Positions 23,101 through 35,335 of a DNA stretch of 64,000 nt are shown one piece after another. Numbering within the stretch: the stretch's first letter is position 1; the number at the start of each line of letters is the position of its first letter. The notes beneath the pieces were generated by a model that was not told where the DNA came from, searched no databases, and saw only the letters and a program-made list of their open reading frames with translations. The position numbers and the translations under genes were made by a program. Source of the stretch: Cervus elaphus (lineage: Eukaryota; Chordata; Mammalia; Artiodactyla; Cervidae); NCBI RefSeq assembly GCF_910594005.1, contig NC_057829.1:56837001-56901000 (forward strand). Reading direction: 5' to 3'.

Positions 23101-25998
23101 TACTCTGGTGATGGAAGTAAAGTCCAATGCTCTAAAGAACAATACTGCATAGGAACCTGGAATGTTAGGTCCATGAATCAAGGTAAATTGGAAGTGATCA
23201 AACAGGAGATGACATCAAATGGGAGAGTGAACATCGACATTTTAGGAATCAGTAAACTAAAATGGACTGGAATGGGTGAATTTAACTCAGAGGACCATTA
23301 TATCTACTACTGTGGGCAAAAATGCCTTAGAGGAAATGGAGTAGCCCTCATAGTCAACAAAAGAGTCCAAAATGCAGTACTTGGATGCAATCACAAAAAT
23401 GACAGAATGATGTTTGTTTGTTCCCAAGGCAAACCATTCAACAATATCACAGTAATCCAAGTCTATGCCCCAACCAGTCATGCTGAAGAAGCTGAACGGT
23501 TCTGTGAAGACCTACAAGACATTCTGGAACTAACACACAAAAAAGATGTCCTTTTCATTACAGGGGACTGGAATGCAAAAATAGGAACTCAAGAGATACC
23601 TGGAGTAACAGGTAAATTTGACCTTGGAGCACAAAATGAAGCAGGGCAAAGGCTAATAGAGTTTTGCCAAGAGAACGCACTGGTCATAGCAAACACCCTC
23701 TTCCAACAACACAAGAGAAGACTCTTAACATGGACATCACCATGGTCAATACCGAAAAAAGACTGATTATATTCTTTGCAGTCACAGATGGAGAAGTTCT
23801 ATACAGTCAGCAAAAACAAGACTGGGAGCTGACTGTGGCTCAGATCATGAATTCTTTATTGCCAAATTTAGACTTAAATTGAAAAAAGTAGGGAAAACTA
23901 TTCAGGTATGACCTAAATCAAATCCCTTATGATTATACAGTGGGAGTGACAAATAGATTCAAGGGATTAGATCTATTAGACAGGGGGCCTGAAGAACTAT
24001 GGACAGAGGTTCGTGACATTTTACAGGAAGCAGGGATCAATACCATCCCCAAGAAAAAGAAATGCAAAAAGGCAAAATGGTAGTCTGAGGAGGCCTTACA
24101 AATAGCTGAGAAGAGAAGCGAAAGACAAAGGAAAAGATATAACCATTTGGCAGCAGAGTTTCTTTTGCGAAAGGCAAAAGGAAAGATATACCCATTTGAA
24201 TGCAGAGTTCCAAAGAATAGCAAGGAGAGATAAGAAAGCCTTCCTAACTGATCAACACAAAGAAAGAGAGGAAAACAATAGAATGGGAAAGACTAGAAAT
24301 CTCTTCAAGAAAATTAGAGATACCAAGGGATCACTTCTGCAAAGATGGGCACAATAAAGGACAGAAATGGTATGGACCTAACAGAAGCAGAAGACATTAA
24401 GAAGAGGGGGCAAGAATACACAGAATAATGCTACAATAAAGATCTTCACGACCCAGATAACCACAATGGTGTGATCGCTCACCTAGAGCCAAACATCCTG
24501 GAATGCGAAGTCAAGAGGGAAGCATCACTATGAACAAAGCTAGTGGATGTGATGGAATTCCAGTTGAGCTATTTCAAACCCTAAAAAATGATGCTGTGAA
24601 AGTGCTGCACTCAATATGCCAGCACATTTGGAAAACTCAGCAGTGGCCACAGGACAGGAAAAGGTCAGTTTTCATTCCAATCCCAAAGAAAGGCAATGCC
24701 AAAGAATGTTCAAACTACCATACAATTTCACTCATCTCACACGTTAGCAAAGTAATGCTCAAAATTCTCCAAGCCAGGCTTCAACTGTAAGTGAACCGTG
24801 AACTTCCAGATGTTCAAGCTGGATTCAGAAAAGGCAGAGGAACCAGAGATCAAATTGCCAACATCTGTTGGACCATCGAAAAAGCAAGTGAGTTCCAGAA
24901 AAACATCTACTTCTGCTTTATTGACTATGCCAAAGCCTCTGACTGTGTGGATCACCACAAACTGTGGAAAATTCTTCAAGAGATGGGAATATCAGATCAC
25001 CTTCCTGCCTCCTGAGAAATCTGTATGCAGGTCAAGAAGCAACAATTAGAACTGGACATGGAACAACAGATAGGTTCCAGATCAGGAAAGGAGTATGTTA
25101 AGACTGTAGACTGTCACCCTGCTTATTTAACTTATATGCAGAGTACATCATGCGAAATGCTGGGCTGGATGAAGCACAAACTGGAATCATGATTGCTGGA
25201 AGAAATATCAATAACCTCAGATATGTAGATGACACCACCCTCACGGCAGAAAGCAAAGAAGAACTAAAGACCCTCTTGATGAAAGTGAAAGAGGAGAGTG
25301 AAAAAGTTGGCTTGGAGTTCAACATTCAGAAAACTAAGATCATGGCATCCGCTCCCATCACTTAATGGCAAATAGATGGGGAAACAATGGAAACAGTGAC
25401 ACACTTTATTTTCTTGGGCTCCAAAAATCACTGCAGATGGTGACTGCAGTCATGAAATTAAAAGACGCTTACTCCTTGGAAGGAAAGTTATGACCAACCT
25501 AGACAGCATATTAAAAAGCAGAGATATTACTTTGCCAACAAAGGTCCATCTAGTCAAAGCTATGGTTTTTCCAATAGTCACATATGGATGTGAGAGTTGG
25601 ACTATAAAGAAAGCTGAGCACCAAAGAATTGATGCTTTTGAACTGTGGTGTTGGAGAAGACTCCTGAGAGTCCCTTGGACTGCAAGGAGATCCAACCAGC
25701 CCATCCTAAAGGAGATCAGTCCTGAACATTCATTGGAAGGACTGATGCAGAAGCTGAAACTGCAATACCTTGGCCACCTGATGCGAAGAACTGACTCATT
25801 GGAAAAGACCCTGATGCTGGGAAAGATTGAAGTCAGGAGGACAAGGGAACGACAGAGGATGAGATGGTTGGATGGCATCACTGACTCAATGGACATCAGT
25901 TTGAGTAAGCTCCCAGAGTTGGTGATGGCCACGGAGGCCTGGCGTGCTGCAGTCCATGGGGTCACAAAGAGTTGGACACAACTGAGCGACTGAACCAA
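23101..25998 (+). mobile_element. Near-full-length BovB LINE (RTE clade), inactivated
   Basis: A 2.9-kb BovB lacking roughly the first 300 bases. The single RTE ORF encodes an apurinic-type endonuclease (EN) and a reverse transcriptase (RT) and is broken by several stops and frameshifts. EN block 23140-23766: GTWNVRSMN, LGISKLKWTGMGEF, FITGDWNAK. RT blocks 24503-25365: KASGCDGIPVELF, FIDYAKASDC, LRYVDDTTLTAES. C-terminal block 25490-25993: HLVKAMVFPIVTYGCESW to SWTQLSD. The EN glutamate of ISELKW reads lysine and the RT box is YVDD. Ends near GACTGAACCAAACAC. Dead copy. Confidence 0.95.
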
Positions 25999-27036
25999 AC
26001 ACAATGGGAGAAGCTTAAAAACCAGTGAGGAAAGAGGATACCTAAGCCAACAGCTGATACAGTTACATTAACTTCAGAAGTAGACCTCAAGGCAGAAACT
26101 ATTATTTGGAGTAAAGAGGGGTATCTCATAATGATAAAGTGATTTCAGTTAACCAGGAAGTTTTAACAACTCCAAATTGATATACACCTTAAAATCCATA
26201 AAGGACAAATAGACAACAACTTAAAAGGAAATGGATAGGAATATTAGAGATCTTAACACACCTCCTTCAGTAGAATAAGCAGACCTTCCCATTCCCAACA
26301 AAAGGCAACAGTGTATAAGTAATTTGAATAATACAGTTAACAAACATGACAACCGACATAACTGCAGAATATATTCTTTGGAAGCTTATGTGCAACATTC
26401 ACCAAAACTGACCCTATGCTGAGTCATAATGCAAGTCCCAGCAAATTTTAAAAAAATTAAAATCACATATACAGTGTTCACTTTCTCCACTCCTATTGAA
26501 GAGAGTGTAGTATTGGCATAAAGATAGATCAAAAATATGTTTGAGGCCCTTCCTTGTGTAATATGACAATAAAAAAAAAGCACACACATCAGAAAATAAG
26601 ATATACAACTTTTGATTTACAATGATTATCTTTGTGAAAATTCCAAACAATCTACAAGAAAAGCTACTAGAATTGAGTTTAGGAAGTTCTCAGGATACAA
26701 AGTCAACATACAAAAATTAAACTGTATTTCTATACATCTGGCAATAAAATATTGGAAACTGAAAATTTTAAACATTTATATAATAGCACCGAAGTCCATA
26801 AAACAAGTCTTAGAAAATATTTAAAAGGTCTGTGTGCTGAAAACTACAAAATGCTCATGAAGGAAATAAAAAAGATCTTAAAAAAGAGAGATACACATTA
26901 CATTCATGGATTCAAAACTGTTAAGACTGCAGTTTTCTCCATATAGGTCTATAGGCACAAAGCAATTCCAATCAAAATTCCAGGAGAACATTTTGTAGAA
27001 ATAAAACTGATTCTAAAATTTATATAGAAAGGCAAA

Positions 27037-27347
27037 GGAGGGTGTCCCTGGAGGCTCAGTGGTAAGGAATTCACCTGCTAATGCAGGAGACACAGGGGTT
27101 CCATCCCTGGTCTGGAAAGATCCCACATGACATGGAGCAACTAAGGCCATGTGCCACAACTACTGAAGCCTGTGTGCCTAGAGCCCGTGCTCCACAAGAG
27201 AAGCCACTGCAATGAGAAGCCCAAGCACCGCATCTAGAGAGTGGCCCCCACAACTAGAGAGTGGCCCCCACAACTAGAGAGTGCCCCCCACAACTACAGA
27301 AAAGCTTGCGTGCAGTAACAAAGACCCAGCACAGCCAAAATAAAATT
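27037..27347 (+). repeat. CHR-type SINE with TSD and internal 20-bp triplication
   Basis: Duplication TAGAAAGGCAAA at 27025-27036 and 27348-27359. The body carries three consecutive 20-bp units (CTAGAGAGTGGCCCCCACAA) at 27234-27253, 27254-27273 and 27274-27293, the third with one substitution (GTGC for GTGG). Confidence 0.9.
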
Positions 27348-27826
27348 TAGAAAGGCAAAAGAACCACAATAATAAAAAACAACTATGGAAAAGGGAACAG
27401 TTGGAAGACTTAAACTGCCAGATTTCAAAGCTTACTGTAAATGTAATCAATAGAGTGTAGTACTGGCATAAAGACAAATTACTGGAACAGAATTGATTGC
27501 CTACAAAAAATGATACTAAAATTCTATATAATAACACAAATTACTGATTGATTTTCTACAACAGTGCTAAAGCAATTCAATGGAGAAGGTAATCTTTTCA
27601 AAAGTTGTATCCATATGCTAAAAAAAAATCCTCACAACTCCAAACATACCTTACGTTTTGTGCAAAATTTAATTCAAAGTTAATCATGGACAAACATGAT
27701 AAACCTAAAGCTGGCTTAACTTCTGTAGAAACAGAAAATATCAGAGAAAAATTCTGTGAGTTGGGTGAAGAGTTCTTAGAAATGATACCAAAAGCATGAT
27801 CCATAGAAGAAAAAATAAGTTGAACT

Positions 27827-28120
27827 TGCCTAGTGGTCCAGTGGTTGGGAGTCTGCCTGCCAATGCAGGGGACACAGGTTTGATCCCCGGTGTGGGAAGA
27901 TCCCAGGTGCCTTGGAGCAACTAAGTCATGTAGCAGCAGAACTTCTGAGAGCACGTTCTAGAGCCCGAGAGCTGCAGCTGCTGAAGACAGCGTGCCCCGG
28001 AGCCTGTGTCCTCCAACGAGAAGCCGCCGCAAGGAGAAGCCCACCTACTAAAATGAAGACTAGCCCTTGCTCGCCACAACAAAGACCCACTGCAGCCAAA
28101 AATAAATAAATGTTTTTAAA
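27827..28120 (+). repeat. CHR-type SINE, long form
   Basis: GAACTTGCCTAGTGGTCCAG head, GTTTGATCCCCGGTGTGGGA box B, and a long 3' body ending in (AAATA)n. Flanked by an AAGTTG(A/T) near-repeat. Confidence 0.85.
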
Positions 28121-29055
28121 AAGTTGTACTTTGGAAAAAATTAAGAACTTCCACTATTTGAAAGAGACTAGAAAAAAAAAAAAAAAAAGAAAGAGACTAG
28201 AAAGAATGAAGAGTCACAGCATGAGAGAAAATACTTCCAAATCACATATCTGATTCCAGGCTTATATCCTGAACATATCAAGAATACATAAAGAACTTGT
28301 AAAACTCAGTAAGCAACCCAATTTAAAAACAAGCAAAAGATCTGAACGGATACATCACCAAATAAGACATACTGACGATAAATAAGCACATGAAAGAGGT
28401 TCAAGGTCTTTTCCAACAGTGTGTAGCGCTAGATCCACTGCAAGTACACCCCTACGAGAATAAGTGAAAATTTTAAAACAGGACAATACGAACTGCTGAT
28501 GAAGATGCAGAGCGAAGTGTATGGCCACTTTGGACAACAGTTTGGCTGTTTTTTAAAAAGTTAAACCAATCCCATTCCGAGTTACATACTTGAGTGTAAT
28601 GAAACATGTTCGCACAAAAACTTGTACACAAATGTTTACAGCAGCTTTAACCACCCAAACGCCCATTAACTGACAAATGGATACATTTGACAAAAGGTTT
28701 TTTGGCCATAAAAATGAATAAAGTACTGATATATGTGACAGTATGGATGAACCTTGAAAACATTTTCCTAAGTGAAAGAGCTTAGTCACAGAAGACCACA
28801 TACTACATGATTCCATTCATATGAAACTTCCAGGAAGGGGACCTATATAGAGATAGAGACAGAAAATTAGTGATTAGTTAAGGCTGGGAGTGTGGTATCA
28901 TGTGGGTGACAGGGAATGGGGTCAGATTTCTCTGTGATGAAAATGTTCTAATGTTGACTGTGGTGATGGTTGCTATATCTGTGAATATATAAAAAAAAAT
29001 AACTGAATTGCACACTTAAAATGGGTGAACTGTATATGAATTTTATCTCAAAAAG

Positions 29056-29182
29056 TTGTTTTTGGGTTTCTTTGGCCATACCACGTGGCATATGGGATCT
29101 TAGTTCCCAGACCACGGGTCACACCCATGCCTCCTGCATTGGAAGCATGGATTTTTAACCGCTGGATTGCCAGGGAAGTCCC
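29056..29182 (-). repeat. CHR-type SINE, minus strand
   Basis: TTTCTTTGGCCATACCACGT, then GATTGCCAGGGAAGTCCC; the reverse orientation is clear from the terminal head. Placed at the end of the old L1. Confidence 0.85.
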
Positions 29183-29199
29183 AAAAACTTTTTTAAAAG

Positions 29200-29310
29200 A
29201 TAGTTTCTAGGGAAACCCAAAGGAAAGAGGAGAGACAAAAACAAGAACACCAGAGGAAACTGAAGCCCCCAACACCTACAACTACAGCAAACATTAAACA
29301 GAGCCTAGTT
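29200..29310 (+). repeat. Old L1 segment, left half, split by BovB
   Basis: Sequence AAGGAAAGAGGAGAGACAAA, then AACATTAAACAGAGCCTAG continues across the BovB insertion at 29922-30085 (ATAGACAAAATCTGACAGTA). A diverged copy of the joined sequence occurs at 31003-31142. Confidence 0.7.
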
Positions 29311-29921
29311 CAGTTCAGTTGCTCAGTCGTGTCTGACTCTTTCCAACCCCATGAACCTCAGCATGCCAGACCTCCCTGTCCATCACCAACTCCCGGAGTT
29401 TACCCAAACTCATGTCCATTGAGTTGGTGATGCCATTCAGCCACCTCATCCTCTGTCGTCCCCTTCTCCTCCTGCCCCCAATCCCTCCCAGCATCAGGGT
29501 CTTTTCCAATGAGTCAGCTCCTCGCATCAGGTGGCCAAAGTACTGGAGTTTCAGCTTCAACATCAGTCCTTCCAATGAACACTCAGGACTGATCTCCTTT
29601 AGGATAGACTGGTTGGATCTGTTTGCTGTCCAAGGCACTCTCGAGTCTTCTCCAACACCACAGTTCAAAAGCATTAATTCTTCGGAGCTCAGCTTTCTTC
29701 ACAGTCCAACTCTCACATCCATACATGACCACTGGAAAAACCATAGCCTTGACCAGATGGACCTTTGTTAACAAAGTAATGTCTCTACTTTTTAATATGC
29801 TGTCTAGGTTGGTCATAACTTTCCTTCCAAGGAATAAGCGTCTTTTAATTTCATGACTGCAATCACCATTTGCAGTAATTTTGGAGCCCCCCAAAAATAA
29901 AGTCAGCCACTGTTTCCACTC
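29311..29921 (-). mobile_element. BovB LINE 3' end, minus strand
   Basis: On the minus strand it encodes ITANGDCSHEIKRRLFLGRK through LMRGADSLEKTLMLGGIG to GKSQTRLSN in two overlapping open stretches (29583-29894 and 29315-29674), separated by a frameshift. 5'-truncated; the 3' terminus is at 29311. Inserted inside the old L1 segment. Confidence 0.93.
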
Positions 29922-30085
29922 AAATAGACAAAATCTGACAGTAAAGGCTTATTTATCTATTTCCCAATATGTCATGTGCAGCTTTCAACAAAAAATTACA
30001 AACAGACTAAGGCAAGAAACGACACAATTTGAAGGGACAAAGCAAGCATCATTATCAGACTTTGGAATTATCATAATACAAATTT
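29922..30085 (+). repeat. Old L1 segment, right half
   Basis: Continues the L1M-type sequence from 29310 (CTTATTTATCTATTTCCCAA, then ATTATCAGACTTTGGAATTA). Ends at the TSD of the next SINE. Confidence 0.6.
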
Positions 30086-30095
30086 AATGGCCATA

Positions 30096-30307
30096 CATAT
30101 TGCTGCTTAGTTGCTCAGTCATGTCTGACTCTTCCCAACCTCATGGACTGTAGCCAACCAAGCTCCTCTGTCCATGAGATTTCCCAGGCAAGAATACTGG
30201 AGTGGGTTGCCATTCCTTTCTCCAGGGATCTTCCCAACCCAGGGATTGAACTCGGGTCTCCTGCATTGCAGGCAGATTCTTTACCATCTGGGCCACCAGG
30301 GAAGCCC
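30096..30307 (-). repeat. Bov-tA SINE, minus strand, with 10-bp TSD
   Basis: Near-consensus reverse-oriented Bov-tA (AGTTGCTCAGTCATGTCTGA, then GGCCACCAGGGAAGCCC). Duplication AATGGCCATA at 30086-30095 and 30308-30317. Confidence 0.95.
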
Positions 30308-31002
30308 AATGGCCATAGTACCCAACGCAATTATGTATTTAAGGAGATTCCTATCAAATTACCCATAATTCTAGTTCATAGAACTAGAACAAATAATTCT
30401 AAAATTTATGTGGAACATAAAAGATCCAGAATTGCCAAAACAATCCTGAGGAAAAAGAACAGGAGGCATAGCCCTCCCAGACTTCGGAAAATACTACAAA
30501 GCTACAGTAATCAAACCAGCGTGGCACTGGCACAAGAAGAGACATACAGATCATGGAACAGAATACAGAGCTCAGAAACAGAGAGCCCACACACCTTCAG
30601 TCAATTAATCTTCAACAAAGGAGGCAAAAATACACAACAGAGAAAAGACAGTCTTTTCAGCAAAGGAGGCAAGAACATACCATATGGAGGAAAGACTGTC
30701 TTTTGAGCAGTCTGTTTGGGGAAAGCTGGACAGCTGCACGCAAACCAATGGAATTAGAACACACGCCCATGCCATACACAAAAATAAACTCAAAATGGCT
30801 TAAAGACTTACACATAAGACATGACACCATAAAACCCTTATAAGAGAACAGAGGCAAAACATTCTCTAACATAAATTGTACCAATGTTTCCTTAGGTCAG
30901 TTCCCCAAAGCAATAGAAATAAAAGCAAAAATAAACAAATGGAACCTAGTCAAACTTACAAGTCTTTGTACAGCAAAGAAAACCATAAACAAAATGAAAA
31001 GA

Positions 31003-31142
31003 TAATCCAAAGGAAAGAGGGGAGACAAAGACAAGGACACTAGAGGAAATTGAAGCCGCCAACACTACAACAAACATTAAAGAGAGCCTAACAGCCAAAC
31101 AGACAGAAAACCTCACATTAAAAGGCCTATTTACCTACTTCC
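31003..31142 (+). repeat. Embedded copy of the neighbouring old L1 segment
   Basis: AATCCAAAGGAAAGAGGGGA, then CATTAAAGAGAGCCTAACAG and GGCCTATTTACCTACTTCC parallels 29210-29310 joined to 29925-29970, without the BovB. It replaces L1 ORF2 sequence at this point. Confidence 0.7.
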
Positions 31143-31260
31143 ATGGGATAAAATATTTGTAAATGATGCAATCAAGAAGGGTTCAATGTCCAAAATACAC
31201 AAACAGCTCATATAACTCAGTAACAACACACACACACACAAAACCAACTAAAAAATGGGT

Positions 31261-31545
31261 GGAGTTCTCCGGTGGTCCCGTGGTTAAGAATCCACCTGCT
31301 AATGCAGCGGACATGGGTTTGATCCCTGGTCTGGGAAGATCACACATGCCTCCGGGCACTGAGTCCATGTGCTGCGACTACTAAAGCCCGTGCACCTTAA
31401 GCCCACGCTCAGCAACAAGAGAAACCACCACAGGGAGAAGCCTGTGCACTGAAACTAGAGTAGCCCCGGCTGGCCGGAACTCGAGAAAGCCTGAGCACAG
31501 CAACAAAGACCCAGCACCATCAAAAATAAATAAATGAATAAAATA
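31261..31545 (+). repeat. CHR-type SINE, long form
   Basis: GAGTTCTCCGGTGGTCCCGT head, GGTTTGATCCCTGGTCTGGG box B, long body ending AAATAAATAAATGAATAAAA. Confidence 0.87.
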
Positions 31546-31624
31546 GTAATTTTTTGAAAAAAGAACTAAAAAAAATCTACAAAAATGCTGGAGAGGGTGT
31601 GGAGGAAAAGAGAACCCTTTTATA

Positions 31625-31832
31625 CTGTTTAGTCACTCAGCTGTGTCCCAACTCTGCAAACCTCTGGCCTGTACAGCCCCTCAGGCTCCTCTGTCCATAG
31701 GATTTTTCAGGCAAGAATGCTGGAGTGGGTTGTTGCCATTTCCTACTCCAGGGGATCTACCTGACCCAGGGATTGACCCACATCTTCTGTGTTTCCTGTA
31801 TTGCTGGTGGACTCTTTACCTGCTGAGCCAAA
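31625..31832 (-). repeat. Bov-tA SINE, minus strand
   Basis: TAGTCACTCAGCTGTGTCCC, then GGCAAGAATGCTGGAGTGGG and CTTTACCTGCTGAGCCA. The terminal head is worn; L1 sequence lies on both sides. Confidence 0.85.
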
Positions 31833-31984
31833 TGTAAATTGGTATAGCCACTATGGAAAACAGCAAGGCGTTTTCCTCAAAAAATAAAAAATAGGAGTTG
31901 CTGTATGATCCAGCAATCTCATTCCTGGACATATAATACCAATACAAAACTATAATCTGAAAAGATAATGCACCCCTATGTTAA

Positions 31985-32464
31985 CAGCCCCCTTCGTGGA
32001 TCACAGCCTTGTGGTGGTGAAGGGGCTTGCATAACTCAGTGAAGCTATAAGCCATGCCTTGCAGGGCCACTCAAGACAGATGGGTCACATTGAAGAGTTC
32101 TGACAAAGCGTGGTCTGCTGGAGAAGGAAATGGCAATCCACTACAGTATTCTTATCTGGAGAACCCCACGGGCAGTATGAAAAAACACAATGCTATGACG
32201 TCAGAAGATGAGCCCCCCAGGCCGGAAAGTGTCCAATAATGCTCTGGGGAAGAGTGGGGGGCAATTACTAACAGCTCCAGAAAGAATGAAGTGGCTGGGC
32301 CAAAATGGAAACAATATTCAGTTGTGGAGATAGCATCACCGGCTCAACGGACATGAATCTGAGCAAACTCCAGGAGACAGTGGAGAACAGAGGAGCCTAG
32401 CGTGCTACAGTCCATGGGGTTGTAAAGAGTCAGACATGACTTAGCCACTGAGCAACAACAACAA
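31985..32464 (+). mobile_element. Internally deleted BovB (480 bp) with 7-bp TSD
   Basis: The 5' untranslated start of BovB (CCCCCTTCGTGGATCACAGC, then CCATGCCTTGCAGGGCCACT) runs to about 32320 and is joined to the BovB 3' terminus (CACCGGCTCAACGGACATGA, then GTAAAGAGTCAGACATGACT). All EN and RT coding sequence is absent. Duplication ATGTTAA at 31978-31984 and 32465-32471 in the host L1. The same 5' start is seen at 38857 in the full-length copy. Confidence 0.88.
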
Positions 32465-33085
32465 ATGTTAATAGCAGTACTACTTACACCAAGCAAGGCA
32501 TGGAAACAACCTGTATTATTTGGACAAATGCCCACTGACAGGTGAATGGATGAAGAAAATGTGGCACACACATAGTGGAATACTATTCAGTCATAAAAGA
32601 GAATGCGATGACATCATCTGCAGCAACACAGATGGACCTAGAGATGATTATATTAAGTCAGCCACACACAGAAAGTCAGGTACCGTTAAGATATCACTCG
32701 TATGCAGGATTTTAAAAAAGACACAAATGAACTTATCTATAAAACAGAAACAGACTCACAGACATAGAGAACAGAACTGTGGTTGCTAAGGGGGAGGAAG
32801 AGAAGGAGAGGGATGGAGTGGGAGTCTGGGATCAGTAGATGCAAACTATCATACATAGACTGGATAAGCATCAAGGTCCTACAGTATAGCATAGAGAACC
32901 ATATTTATATTCTGTGATGAACCATCCTGAAAAAGAAAATGAAAAAGAATGTATGTATACACACACACACACATATATGTACATATATAAATAATTTAGT
33001 CACTTTGCTGTCCAGCAGATTAACACAACATTGTAAAGCAACTATACTGCAATAAATTTTTTTTAAACAATAAAAATGTTTTTAA

Positions 33086-35290
33086 AAAGAAAATGCTAGA
33101 AGTCAAAAACACTGTAACAGAAATGAAAAATACCTTTGGTGGGCTCAGAGTAGAGTTGACACTGAGTCAGTGAATTTGAAGATATGTCAATAAAAACTTC
33201 CCAAACTGAAATGCAAAGAGAAAAAAAAAAAAGAAAATGACAACACTATTCAAGAATTAAGAAACAATTATGGTGTAACATATGTGTAATGGAATAGCAG
33301 AAGGAGAGAGAATAAGGAGCAAAAGAAATATTTTAACTAATAATGATTGAGAATTTTCCAATATTAGCATCACAAGGCAAACCACAGATCCAGGAAGCTC
33401 AGAAAACACAAGCAGAATAAACACTCCCTCACCCCCGAATCTACACCTAGGCATATCATATTTAAAGTGTGGAAAATCAAAGACAAAAGCTTTTGAAAGA
33501 AGCCAGAAGCAAAAAGAGACCTTACCCATGGAGAAACAATAATAAAAATTACATTGGACTTGTCTTCACAAACCATGCAAGCAAGTATAGAGTGCAATAA
33601 AATATTTAAAATGGTGAAAGAAAAAAACCCACCAAGTCTGTATCAAGCAAAATTATCCTTTAAAAATGGAGCAATAAGGAGTTTCTCAGATAAACAAAAA
33701 CTGACGGAATTTGTCACCAGCCAACCTGCCTTGCATGGAGTATTAAAAGAAATTCTTCAGAGAGAGGGGAAATGATGACGGCCAGAAAACACAGGTCTAT
33801 ATATACAAAGGAAGAACATGAAAGGAAGGAAAGTAAAATAAAATCTTTTACTTTCAAAATTCTTAATCTAGTAGTAACTATTCAAAATAATACAACAATG
33901 TATTTGATGATTATAGTTTATATATAAGTGGGATGAATGAGGAGGAGCTGGAAACACACTATCATAAGGGAACCGCACTACCCACGTGGCTTCCCTTGGG
34001 GCTCAGATGGTACATAATCCGCCTGAATGCAGGAGACCTGGGTTCAATCCCGGGGAAGATCCCCTGGAGAAGGGAACGGCCACCCACTCCACTATTCTGG
34101 CCTGGAGAATTCCATGGACAGAGGAGTCTGGCAGGCTACAGTTCATAGAGTTGCGTGAAGCACAGAATAGTGTGATTTGAAAGTGGACTTAGATTAGTAT
34201 AATTGCAATCTGCAAATCCTAGGGCCACTAGTAATAAAAAATTGTAAAAGAAGTACAATTGAAGTTCTAAGAAATAAGAGAAAATGGAATCTTAAGATTT
34301 ACTCGATAAATGCATAGAAGGCAGAAAAAGAAGAAATTTTAGAAGAAACCAAAAATGAGAGCTATGTATAATAAACAGCTATAAATATAACTGATACTGA
34401 TTCAACTGCATCAAAAATCATTAAGTGTAAATTACCTAAATACACCAATTGAAAGGTAGACAGAGTAATGAGTCCCAATTATATGTTATCTACATGAGAC
34501 CCACTTTAAAGATATAGATTAGAAAGAAATAAAGGGATGGAATCCCCTCACACTCATTAGGGTAGTTATCATTAAAACAAAACACAACAGGATACAACAA
34601 GTATTAACAATAATGTGAAGAAACTGGAAACTTTGTGAACTTTGGTGGGAGTATAAAATGGTGTAGCCACTATTGAAAATAGTATAGTGATTCATCAAAA
34701 AAATTAAAAATATAATTACTACTTGATCTAGCAAAAACACTTCTGAGTATCCAATAAAACTAAAAGCAGAATCTTAAAGAGACAGTTGCACACCCATTTT
34801 GATAGCAACATTATGCATGACAGCCAAGAGGTAGAAGCAATCCAAGTGTGCATCAATAGCTGGATGAATGGATAAACTGTGGTACCGACAAACAATGGAA
34901 TATTACTCAGCTTAAAAAAAAGGATATTTTGACATATGCTACAATATGGATGAAAGATACTATGCTAAGTAAAGCAAGCCAGTCATAAAAAAACAAATAC
35001 TGTATGAGTCCATGTAAATGAAGCATCTAGAGTAGTGAACATCATAGCAACAGGAAGCAGAATGGTGGTTGTCCGGCTCGGGGGGAAGAAAGTGGGAAGT
35101 TGTTGCTTAATGGGTATAGCATTACAGTTTTACCGGAAGAAAGAGTTTTCAATATCCACTGCACAACAACGAATATACTTAATACTACTTGAACACTTAG
35201 AAATGGTTCAGGTGGTAGTGCTGGGTTATGTGGGTTGTTTTTTTTTTAACCACAATTAAATAAGAAATTTTTAAAAGTAGAGATGAAGAA
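33086..35290 (+). mobile_element. Old L1M-type fragment with a Bov-tA insertion
   Basis: 33090-33960 resembles L1M ORF1-region sequence (AAGTGTGGAAAATCAAAGAC, CAAGCAAAATTATCCTTTAA), and 34540-35290 the ORF2 end and 3' UTR (CATCAATAGCTGGATGAATG, ATGGAATATTACTCAGCTTA). A Bov-tA splits it at about 33990-34170. No intact frame. Confidence 0.75.
33990..34170 (+). repeat. Bov-tA SINE
   Basis: GGCTTCCCTTGGGGCTCAGA head, GATCCCCTGGAGAAGGGAAC, CTGGCCTGGAGAATTCCATG, then a worn 3' tail. Confidence 0.9.
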
Positions 35291-35335
35291 AGATACATCA
35301 TGCTAACACAAATCAAAAGAAAGCTGTAATATGGG

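Larger units (their letters stand above)
25999..29055 (+). mobile_element. Old L1 (L1M-type) ORF2 and 3' end, fragmented
   Basis: Degenerate L1 ORF2 sequence such as ACCCTATGCTGAGTCATAAT, CAGGATACAAAGTCAACATA, AGCAATTCCAATCAAAATTC, and a 3' end GGTGAACTGTATATGAATTT. It is interrupted by SINEs at 27037-27347 and 27827-28120. No long open frame survives. Confidence 0.8.
30318..33085 (+). mobile_element. L1 ORF2 and 3' end, with four insertions
   Basis: L1 ORF2 C-terminal half and 3' UTR: ACGGAAAATACTACAAAGC-type text near 30480, GAGAGGGTGTGGAGGAAAAG near 31590, and AACATTGTAAAGCAACTATA at the end. It is interrupted by an older L1-like piece (31003-31142), a CHR SINE (31261-31545), a minus Bov-tA (about 31625-31832) and a deleted BovB (31985-32464). 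Open pieces remain (30553-30843), but the ORF is broken. Confidence 0.85.

Noticed and set aside
25450..26004. 184-codon minus-strand frame
   Set aside because: Antisense shadow of the BovB C-terminal domain; its sequence recurs at 29623-29856 and 48791-49099 for the same reason.
27234..27293. CRISPR-like direct repeats
   Set aside because: Units are contiguous with no spacers and lie within a SINE of a eukaryotic genome.
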